Source of the DNA: Planctomyces sp. SH-PL62
GTDB lineage: Bacteria; Planctomycetota; Planctomycetia; Planctomycetales; Planctomycetaceae
NCBI GenBank assembly: GCA_945905295.1
Contig: CAMDPX010000007.1
Span: 1-62,931 of the forward strand
Length of the DNA stretch: 62,931 bases
Reading direction: 5' to 3'
This document shows positions 28,307 to 37,600 of this stretch, in pieces; the first letter of the stretch is position 1, and every line of letters begins with the position of its first letter. The notes under the pieces were generated by a model. That model saw only the letters and a program-made list of their open reading frames with translations. It was not told where the DNA came from and made no database searches. A program made the translations under genes and the position numbers.

Positions 28307-29062
28307 ATGACACCCATTGAGCCACCTCGAGTTTCTCGTCCCGCGTTGCACAAGCGGGCGTTCCGTCGCTTGGTTGAATTCCGAGGTTTCCAGCGTGTGC
28401 CGTTGCAGCAGTACCGCAGCCGAGTCCGTCGGCTGTACGACGGCCCCGCCGGTGCGATGTTGATGATCGCCAGCTTGGTGTCGCTGCATCAGCCACTGAT
28501 CGGCCGGATGTTGCGGAAGCAAAACTTTGATCTCGGCCGCTTTCAGTCGATCTTGGATGTCGGTTCCGGAGCCGGCCAGATCCTCGGCCATCTGCTGAAA
28601 CACACGCATCCAGAAGTGCAAATCGTCGCGTGCGATCTCTCGCCGCAGATGCTTCGCCGAGCACGACAGTCGATGAAGTCACGCCAAGCGCACGGCGAGA
28701 CGCGGCCGTGGTATATCGCGGCCGACATGACGCATCTCCCCTTCGCCGACAATTCGTTCGACTGCGTCACCTGCGGCTACGTTTTGGAATATCTACCTGA
28801 GCCGTTGCCGGGCCTGACCGAACTGCATCGCGTGCTCAAGCCGGGAGGCAGCCTGCTGCTCGCGGCGACCGAGGATACCTACACCGGATTCCTCAACGGC
28901 CGGATGTGGCGCTGCCGCACGTTCAATCGCGATGAACTGCGGCATGCGTGCGCTCAGACGGGTCTCGCGTGGAACCGGCAACTCTGGTTCTCGCGAGTCC
29001 ATCGCTTTCTGAAGCTCGGCGGCATTCTCGTTGAGCTACGAAAAGAAGAGTTGGCTGAGTAG
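28307..29062 (+). CDS. Class I SAM-dependent methyltransferase
   Basis: A 251-residue methyltransferase. Motif I is LDVGSGAGQILGHLL near residue 84; motif II includes VACDLSPQMLRRARQ; motif III/post I is ADMTHLPFADNSFDCVTCGYVLEYLPEP. The domain closest in form is Methyltransf_11 (UbiE-like). N-terminal residues 1-70 are basic and include LQQYRSRVRRLYDGPAGAM. It starts about 80 bp after queA on the same strand and may be co-transcribed. The substrate is unknown: quinone, lipid and small-molecule methylation all fit. Confidence 0.82.
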   Translation: MTPIEPPRVSRPALHKRAFRRLVEFRGFQRVPLQQYRSRVRRLYDGPAGAMLMIASLVSLHQPLIGRMLRKQNFDLGRFQSILDVGSGAGQILGHLLKHTHPEVQIVACDLSPQMLRRARQSMKSRQAHGETRPWYIAADMTHLPFADNSFDCVTCGYVLEYLPEPLPGLTELHRVLKPGGSLLLAATEDTYTGFLNGRMWRCRTFNRDELRHACAQTGLAWNRQLWFSRVHRFLKLGGILVELRKEELAE

Positions 29063-29065
29063 GCG

Positions 29066-29137
29066 GCGCTCGTAGTGACCCGATTTATCGGGTCCATATC
29101 GCGCGTTCGACCCCATAAATGGGGTCACTACGAGCGC
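29066..29137. repeat. Palindromic element PAL-D between convergent genes
   Basis: 29-bp arms (29066-29094 and 29109-29137), first 11 bp GCGCTCGTAGT, with the same half-hairpin pair as at 24872-24933 and a 14-nt spacer. It begins 4 bp after the methyltransferase stop and ends 3 bp before the convergent gene's stop. Confidence 0.88.
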
Positions 29138-29139
29138 GG

Positions 29140-30063
29140 TCAATCGTCGTAGCGATTGGGACTCCAGCCTTGTGCTACGTCGCACAACGTCTTCAACGTC
29201 GAACGATCGACGGCGCAGGCGACGATGCGTGGTAGACGCAGCATGTTGGCGCGATCGTCGAGCCACATCTCGCGGAAGTGGACAGGCTCGCCGGTATCGG
29301 TCCAGACGGCATCGCCACCCAGGATGCGAGCGATTTGCAACGAGACCGGGAAGTCATAGATATTCGGAGAGTGAATCAGGCTGCCTCCGAACTCACCGGT
29401 CGCGAGCAACGGATAGATGCTACCCGGCATGTCGTCCGGAGCGACTCCTTGCAGGCCGGCCGCGGTGACTGCTTCGGCACGCTCGCGATCGCGCTGCTGA
29501 AAGCCAATGAGATAGATCTGCTTTGAGTTTGGCCTCGTCACTGGACTGATCGGCGTTAGTCCATCGAGCACCGCGCGAGCGGGGCGGCTCGGGTCATCCG
29601 CACCGACGACGATGCGCGAACCGATCGCCTCGAACCAAGTGCCGTGCTCGCCCGTTTCTGGAACGAAGACCAACGAGTAATGCAGCGTCTGCCGATCTCG
29701 CAGATGCAGCATGACCGCGTAGCCGTTGCCGGTGTGATCGCGATACTGCTTGGTCCCGTCGATCGGGTCGAGCGCGATTGTCAGCTCACCCTCAGATGCG
29801 AAGCGGCCCATGTCGCCGTTTTCTTCTTCCGCTTCGATGCGGCATTGCCGGAACAGCGGCGAGCGATCACGCAACGCGGAGATGACTAACTCCTGCACGG
29901 TCAGGTCTGCGAGCGTCAGCGCATCCGTCGCCGCGCTGCCGGATGTCTTGCCGGACAATGCGATGTTGAATTTGCGCAACTGCCGAGCGATCGCACCCGC
30001 CCAGCGCAAGACCTCCGGCATGTGAACCGACAATGCTTCCGCGACTTCTTGAACTGCAGCCAT
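29140..30063 (-). CDS. Inositol monophosphatase-family phosphatase
   Basis: A 307-residue protein of the FIG/IMPase superfamily, with GGAG 8 nt before the start. Metal-binding signatures are EAEEENGD near residue 85, LDPIDGTKQYRDHTG near residue 98 (the DPxDGT motif) and, in the C-terminal part, a modified ILGGDAVWTD near residue 255. The family hydrolyses inositol phosphate, 3'-phosphoadenosine 5'-phosphate (CysQ) or fructose-1,6-bisphosphate. The sequence is not enough to choose, but the length and EAEEEN suit a CysQ/BPNT-like enzyme. It is convergent with the methyltransferase. Confidence 0.85.
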   Translation of the reverse strand: MAAVQEVAEALSVHMPEVLRWAGAIARQLRKFNIALSGKTSGSAATDALTLADLTVQELVISALRDRSPLFRQCRIEAEEENGDMGRFASEGELTIALDPIDGTKQYRDHTGNGYAVMLHLRDRQTLHYSLVFVPETGEHGTWFEAIGSRIVVGADDPSRPARAVLDGLTPISPVTRPNSKQIYLIGFQQRDRERAEAVTAAGLQGVAPDDMPGSIYPLLATGEFGGSLIHSPNIYDFPVSLQIARILGGDAVWTDTGEPVHFREMWLDDRANMLRLPRIVACAVDRSTLKTLCDVAQGWSPNRYDD

Positions 30064-30110
30064 ATCATCAACTCCAAAAGCGGCCGTCGGCCTTAATCAA
30101 GAACAATTCA

Positions 30111-30182
30111 GGCGAGCGGGGCGGCGTCAGCCCCCCGGTGATTTCACGCGCAGACCGGGGGGCTGACGCCGCCCCGCTCGCC
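30111..30182. repeat. Palindromic element PAL-A, intergenic
   Basis: A perfect 29-bp inverted repeat (30111-30139 and 30154-30182) with a 14-nt loop, 72 nt in all. It lies in the gap between the phosphatase start and the TIR protein stop. It is the best-preserved copy in the window and serves as the consensus for the other three. Confidence 0.92.
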
Positions 30183-30197
30183 AAGACACACCAGTGG

Positions 30198-31595
30198 TTA
30201 TTCGTCGTCGTCAGCTTTCTTTCGATTGAACCAGGCAAACGGTGAGCGGCTGCCTTCGTCTTTGGCTTCTTGCTTCCGAGGTTCGGCCCCCAGTGCGGCC
30301 AGAACCTTGGGGAAGACTTCGTCGAACTTCGTATCGTTGCGTCGCCAGCCGTTGAAGTCGGCGACGACTTTCGCGGCGATCGCTTTGTCGTGCTTTCCTT
30401 TGGCGTCGCCGCCGAACAAGAAGCCATCCAGCGTCAGCGGCAACAGCAACTTCACCTCTTGGCCGACGTCGCGCTTCCACTGCTGCTCGCGTTCGAGCAA
30501 CCGGGCGACTTCTCCTTCGACCCACGGCGAGGTGAGCGAGCTACGCGATGCGAGGAAGATCACTTTGTTCGGCTGCTGCGAATCGAACTGCGCTTCGAGC
30601 GGCGACTCCGAGCGGCCGGCATCCGGCATCTCGTCGAGCCAGCAGACTAAACCGACCGATCGGAGTCCCTCGGCGAGCCTTTCGGCGAATGAAAGGTCTT
30701 CGTGGCTGAATCGCACGAAGCATGCGGCCGCCTCGCGTGGAGCCGTCTGCATTGCCGCGACGAAGTCATCGGGCAATCCGCTGCCGCGCAGGAACTCGGC
30801 GGGGATCTGGCCGCGTGATTTGAGCCATGTGTCTAAGCCAATGCTGCTGGGTCCGTGATGCACCGAGGTGTCGAGGCCGATGACTTGGCTGAGATCGCAA
30901 TTGCTCCATCGCGTCCAGCCGCAGGTCAGTCGCGACGCAAGTGTTCCCGAGAACCGTGCCAGACTGAAATCCGTTCCCAAAACGTTCGCATCGCTGAGCT
31001 GTGCCTTGTTGAAGTCAGCTTCGAGGAAACTGGCCCGCGTCAGCTTGGCTTTCGAGAGGTCGCTGCTGTGGAAGTTCGCGCGGCCGAAATCCGCCTCGGT
31101 CGCGTCCGACTCACCGAGCATGGCTTTGAACAAGTTTGCTCGTCGGAAGTCAGCCCGCGCGAGCGTTGCCAGCTTCAAGCCGGCTCTTGTCAGATCCGCC
31201 TCGCTCAAGTTCGCACCGCTCAAGTCCGCACGAGCCAGCTTGGCTCCGACCAACAATGCTCGCCGCAAATTCATGCCGCGCAGGTCGGCCCCCTTGAGAT
31301 CCGCCTCAGTCAGATCGAGCAGGACCGTGGGATTCGTCGCCCGAAACTTAGCGAGCGCCTGCTTCCCGGCTTTGAGGGCTTCCAAAACTTTGCTGCTCGC
31401 CACGACGATCTCCCACCCGTGATCCAGTGTCTGCGAGGCGGAGATTCTGAAGAGAACGCTATCCAATCGGCAAGCGGTCGCCGTTTCGGCCTCGACGTCC
31501 TCTCCGGCCCCAGCGAAAGCGATCTTGGCAATCGTCCAGACCGGTGATCGCACCTGCGACCAAGTTTCCGAGCGGCCGCCAGTCATGAATGACAA
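30198..31595 (-). CDS. Pentapeptide-repeat protein with C-terminal TIR domain
   Basis: 465 residues if started at the ATG at 31595. A GTG at 31403 with GGGAG 7 nt upstream is an alternative that removes the first 64 residues. Residues about 95-225 are A(D/N)LxX pentapeptide repeats (ADLKGADLRGMNL, ADLSGANLSEADL and so on) forming a right-handed quadrilateral helix. Residues about 295-400 form a TIR domain: CFVRFSHEDLSFAERLAEGLRSVGLVCWLDE, VIFLASRSSLTSPWVEGEVARLLERE, retaining the WxxxE-like glutamate of NAD-cleaving TIRs. A signalling or NADase effector is inferred; no partner nuclease or sensor lies beside it. Confidence 0.82.
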   Translation of the reverse strand: MSFMTGGRSETWSQVRSPVWTIAKIAFAGAGEDVEAETATACRLDSVLFRISASQTLDHGWEIVVASSKVLEALKAGKQALAKFRATNPTVLLDLTEADLKGADLRGMNLRRALLVGAKLARADLSGANLSEADLTRAGLKLATLARADFRRANLFKAMLGESDATEADFGRANFHSSDLSKAKLTRASFLEADFNKAQLSDANVLGTDFSLARFSGTLASRLTCGWTRWSNCDLSQVIGLDTSVHHGPSSIGLDTWLKSRGQIPAEFLRGSGLPDDFVAAMQTAPREAAACFVRFSHEDLSFAERLAEGLRSVGLVCWLDEMPDAGRSESPLEAQFDSQQPNKVIFLASRSSLTSPWVEGEVARLLEREQQWKRDVGQEVKLLLPLTLDGFLFGGDAKGKHDKAIAAKVVADFNGWRRNDTKFDEVFPKVLAALGAEPRKQEAKDEGSRSPFAWFNRKKADDDE

Positions 31596-31608
31596 TCAGA
31601 TCGTTGGC

Positions 31609-34600
31609 TCAGAGCGTGATCGTCGTCGTCGCAAACTTCCGAACGTTTAAGAGGAAATCGACGACGTCCACTCGAAACGTGATCGTCTCAGGTGGAGAGG
31701 AGTTGAACCTGCGATACGAAAACTGGTAGGTCCAGTTTGTCGTTGCGAGATCGCTGGAACCGCGACGTCGCGCCGAAGCGGTTAAAGCGGAGGCCGTCCA
31801 GCTATCGCACTCGAAGTTTTGAAAATCGCCGGAAGATTGAGTCGTTGCAATTTCGGTCCCAACACGGCCAGCCGCTGTACCAGTCACGGTCACTCGGTAA
31901 TCCGTAAAGTTTGTGGTGGATTGGATGACCTGCGAACCAATCGAGGCAATCGACACCGCCGGTCCTGTGACAGGGGCGGGTTGATCGTCGTTGGCGATGG
32001 TCACGGTGGCTGTGACGGGCACCACGAAATAGAGGACAGGTCCAGACGCGGTGTCGGCCTTCACGGCACTCTCGCTGCGCAAGGACAGGAGGAATGTGTC
32101 GTCGGATTCGATGGTCTTGTCGGCCTTCACGCTGACCGTGGGAGGCGTCGCAGACGTGACGGCGTTCTTGGCAAACTGCGAGACCCCGTTCGTCACGGCG
32201 GTGTAATCGTCGCCCGGGATGGCCGTTCCATCGCTGGTTGCATAATTCAATGTGACTGGACCTGGAATCGCGGATGCTAAGGTGACTCCGACTTTGAAGT
32301 TCGTCACACCATCGGTCGACCCTTCGTTGCGTCGCAGGTCGGCGGTGGTGAACTTCGGAGCCACCAATTTGACGAGCCGATCCTGACCGAATGACAACGC
32401 CGTGAAGGTTTCGGTGGCGGAACCTTCAAGAGTCGAAACCGTCACACGTACGTCGCGCTGACCGAAGAGAGGCACCGTGATTACTCGCCGCAGAGTCTCG
32501 CCAGCGGTTCCGGTGGTTTTCGTCCAACTGGCATCGACCTCGATCGTTCGATCCCAGATCACGTTGCCGTCTTTGAGTGACTCGATCGTGATGTCGAATT
32601 CGTCGACGGGAGTAAGCCCCTTCCCCAGTGAGAAATGCAGGTCAGCCGAATGCAGGAAATCGACGAAAGTGTTTCCATCCAAATCTTGCAGGAGTTCGTC
32701 GCGGGGCACGTCGGCTTCCGCAGCGGGACTCCAGACTCCCAGCAAGACATCAAGGTCACGTTTGATTCCAGACAGCGATGCCACGTCGCTCAGGGCAGTG
32801 CTTTCATCAATGGTTGTATCGGGGTCGATCTTGAACGCGGCAACGCCCTGAGACCCCGGATCGTATAGGCTGCCAGCGATCTCGACCGTGCCGTTGCCGT
32901 TGAAGTCAAAACGCGGATAGACGTTCTCACGCGTTACCGAGCCAGTCGTCAGAGGGGTAACGACTCGACCGTCACCGTTGAGGTCTTTCTTGGGATGATC
33001 GACGCGGCCATCCAAGGCCACTTTGGAGGTTTGACTAGCGTCTTCGGCCAGCACCTGCAGCAGAGCATCGCGGAAGGCTCGGAAGTCCTTCATGTCCACG
33101 GCCCCGTCGCCTCGTCGACCACTGGCATTCAGGATGGCGGTGAGTTCGTCGTCGGTCTTGCCGTTGCGATTGTTGTCGTCTTGGTCAATGCGGGCGTTGC
33201 CATCCAACGATCCATCGTCCACGTCAACGAGCGCCCTCTGGATTGCTGTATTGCCAAGCAGCGCGTCAATTCCCATGACAGCAGAAAAGGCGTCGATCAT
33301 GGGGGCGGAAGGATCAATCCCCGCTGGGACGACTTCGCCATCTCGTGCCACGGTCTCGCGCGTGTAATCGTTGCCCGTCACCAGTTGGCGAATCTGCGCG
33401 ATGTTCAAACTAGGCGCGAGCGTCGCCAAGTAGCCGATCAAAGCAGTGACATACGGCGCGGCCATCGACGTGCCGTCGAAGGTGTCGTAATTCGGAGATG
33501 ACGGCAGATTGCTCCCCACCGTGCTGAGAATTCGGCCTCCCGGAGCCGCCACATGCCCGTTCACGTTTGAGAAGTCCGAACGTGTGTGGATCCAGCTCTC
33601 CGGGGAATCGTTCGGGTTTGCCACGATCCCATCGACCGATTCCACGACGATGATGTTGTTGACCGCCGCGACGGAAAACGGAAACTGGGCCGCGTTGCTC
33701 GGAGTCCCCGCGAGCGCCGCCCAATTGAAGGGGCTTTCCAGTTTCGCATCGACCTCGGTCGCTCCGTTGAAAGTCGTTGAGCCACCGCTGTCGTTGCCGG
33801 CGGCTGAAACAAAGAGAGTTTCGGGATGCAGCGCGGCGATCCTGCGAAACCACCAACCATACGGAATCACAAACGGACTGCCACCCACAGCTTCCAAATT
33901 GGCCTTCGGGAGTTCATTACTCAAACTGAGATTCACCACTTCCAGATCGGGCCAACGATTCAGCATTCGAGCCAAGTCCGAGAGCATGACAAAGCTTTGC
34001 TTGCCGCGCAGCGAGACGGCCAAGAAGTGTTCATCAAGAGCTGCCACATGCCGCTCCACGAACGGATTCAAGCCATCAACCCCTTTGCCATTGTTGAAGT
34101 TCGCGCCGATGATTCCTGCAACATGCTCGCCGTGGGTGGCCGTGACTCCGCCAGATACGAATGAACTGCTGATGGGGTCGTATATTCGGCCCTCCAAGTT
34201 CGAAAGGTCACCATCCGGATGACTGTTCCGGCCGCTGCTCGACACGTTGAATCCCACATCGAAGACCGCAGTACGCACGCTGTGAGTTTGGGCTTGCGCC
34301 GCATCGTTCAAGTTCCACAGTTCCGGTGCGCGGATCGCTTCCAATCCCCAGTTTCCATCCAGATTGTTTGGAAGCGGTGATGGATATTCCCAGAGCCACG
34401 GGTTCGGATCGCGTCCCAACGCGGCCTCGGAACTGTAAATGGCGGGCACCTGCGGGTCCGACGCTGAACTCAGCGCCGTGATCTGGGCCGGCGAGATTGA
34501 GACGTCGGCAGCCGCCAGAGCGATCGCTGGACTGGAATTCAAAATCTCCAAAGCGTTTTCGAGTCCCGTCCAGTCACCGGAATCGGGAATCTTGACGATT

Positions 34601-37600
34601 ACCAACGCCAGTTCCGGAATCGTGCCAACGATCGTCGCTTGAAGAGACTGAAGCACTGCGTTGATTTGACTCACCGTCGCAGTGGCCGTCGGCGAGAACC
34701 CGATGCGAGTGCGCGACGTCTCGAGGCCGCTTCCATCGGGACGATCGTCGATCATTAAGTCGATTGGCTTGGGAACAGGGACGCTCAAATCCGGAAGTTG
34801 ATTGATCGCCAAGTCCGACGCCGGACCGGGCAAGTTCGTCAAATCGCCAATCAACTCCACTCGGATTGCATCCGCGATGACGGTGCCGTTGGCTTGGTCA
34901 GTGAGCTTCACCACCAACGTGTTGCCGAAGACCTGATAAGCTCCCCCCAAATCGGCCCACGAAGATCCTGAATCATTGAATCCAGACGGTGCCTGCGATT
35001 GGTCAACCATCGCGCTTCCCAACGGACTGGTTCGGTCGGAAATCGTGAAGGTCGAATTCGTGGCCCGCCCCAGTCCCGGAAGCCAAGTGGCTGAGACTCG
35101 ATACACGCCAGGCGTGACACGGAATGTCCAAGTCGCTGTGTCAGCTCCGCTTCCCGACGCGCTGGAACGCGAGTCGTTTTGGAAGCCTGCGGCTGTCGTC
35201 GTCCATTGACCGGCCAAAACAAACCCTGTTGTTCCATCGTCGATGATCTGGAGCTTGGCCGGATCGCCCGTGAAAAATCGGGCATCCGTTCGGGGATTCA
35301 CATTGATGCCGGCAATCTTGACGGAGGCCGGAAAAGCTCCGGCCGCGAAGTAACTATCCTCGCTGGCTGTCCCGCCGATGGACATCGCGGGAATAGCGCT
35401 GGCGGTGCCGCCCACGACGTTGTCACGGATGTTGTTCAACAACGTCGCTTGAGGATCAAGACCCGCCCCCACAACGCTCGATCGCACAAGGCCGGTGACA
35501 GAGAATTTGTTGATCTTGCCAGAGGCGAATGTGTCGGCATCGGCACCGCTGCCACCGATGATGCCATCGGCACCCAATCGTGCTCCGGCGAGGATCAGTG
35601 AGTTCACCACATCACGGCCGACGGAAACCTGTGTGAATCCGCTTGCGGCCAAAGCCGCGTTCTGAATTGACCCACCGATCCCAGCCGAATTCTTGGCGAC
35701 CTTCAAAGTTCCCACCGAACCGTCGGCGTTTAGTCGTCCGGTGAAATCACCGCCTGTAATCGTCAAGCTGGCAATCGCGGCCGTCGTGCCGAGTTGACTG
35801 ATCGCGGCATTTGATCGCAAATTGCCACTGAAGCCTCCGCCGGTGATCGAAACGGTTCCGAAACTTCCGGCCAACCAATCGCCGCTCGCGCCGCCGGCTT
35901 TCAAGGTCAGCGTCTTGATCGCGTTGGCGACGTTCAACTGCGCGGGGAACGAACCGGTGTTGACGGTCAATGTTGTGACTGCCGGTGCTTGAATCAGGTC
36001 GCCCTGAAACGATTGCGCGGTGAGCGCGCTGATCGTCGCACCGCTGCGAAGTTCGGTGCCGACGGTGACGTCGCCGAGCGTGAACTTCGTGAGATTCGCG
36101 AGCACTCCGCCGACGGTTAGGTCGGCTCCGTTCAAAACGTCATCGACGGTGACCTGTTCGACAAAACCGCCCAGACTGATTCCGCTGCCGATCACATCAG
36201 ACTTCGCCGCGAGCAACGAGGCGAGAGAACCCGCTCCGGTGATTCGGCCAATCGAAACTTCGCCGTCACCGGTCGCCACCTTGGTGACGGTGACTGACAG
36301 CGAACTGGTCGAGGTCGTGTCGCTTAGCAGAATCGACTCGATGGAACCGGAGCCGTTTCCGTCTGGATCGTCGATCGCGATAAGAGCCTGTCCGGGGCCG
36401 GTCAGCTTGATCGTGTACTTGTCGCCGTCGCTGTCGATGAAGTTGCCGGGGCCAAAGGTCAATTCGTTGTCGAGGATCGTCAAGGTCGCGTTCGCGCGCG
36501 AACCCAGGATCGCGCCGTTCGTCGGTGTCAGCAGTTGTAGCGCGACGGTCTCATGCCCCTCCGAGAGCATGTCGTCGATGATTGGAACCTCGAAGGCCTG
36601 GCTGGTGACTCCGTTGCCGAATGTCAGCGTGCCGGTCGGTAAAGTGTTGTCCTCGTAGTCCTCGCCGCTCGTGGCGGTGCCGTTGCTGGTCGTGTACTGA
36701 ACTTGAACCTCACCCTGAGATCCGCCGATGCGCGTGACGGTGATCGTCGCCTTGTGAGACTCGACCTGTTCCGCGATCGGGAAGTTGGACGCCTCGAATT
36801 GCAAAACACCCGACGGCGGGATCGTCCCAAGGCGGAAGCTCGTCACCTTGGCATAGGCGGGCGTCCCAACCGCGTTCGTGTACGTCGTGCGGTCGAGCGT
36901 GCTGGCGTTCGCAAAGAGTAACTCGGCATCGTAGGTCTCGCCGGCCGTCAACCTGCCGGCCGGAATCAACACCGATCGCGCCGTCCCCGGCAGTGGACTT
37001 GGCTCCCAGAAGTTGGGTGTCTCGAAGACTTCGGTTCCGGATTGGTCGACGATCGTCACTTGAATGAAGTCCGCGCTCGTTCCGCCCGTGAAAGCGTTCC
37101 AATTCAGAGTGAAGTCACTGCTCGTGTCGATCAGTTGCGCGTCCAACCAATTCGTGATCTGCGGCGCGACGGCGGGGTAGGCTTCGGCGGGCAAAGTGAC
37201 CGCTGGACTCCGCACTCCCTGGTTGACGGCGTCGATCGTGAATGTGTACTTGCCGGCCTTGAAGGCCGCATCCAACTGCGTCTTCGTGTCGAATTCGCGG
37301 AAGTAGTCCCATTCGTCCACGTCATCCGACTGCATCGACTGTGGCCCCGCGACGATCGTGTTGACCGGAACCGTGACCGTCGCACTGTCCAAGGTGGCGT
37401 CACCGGTCTCTCGCTCGGCGATGAACGCCGCGAAAACAAAGGGTGTGTCCGAATCCAGGACCGGCACGCCGGCACTCGTCTGCTCGAACTCTTGAGCCTT
37501 CGTCACGTAATAGGCCACGACATCCGGCGGCCCGGTGTCCACCGCAGTACCGGTTTTGATCGTGAAATTGGTGGCGATGTAGTAGCCCGTGGCTCCGGTC

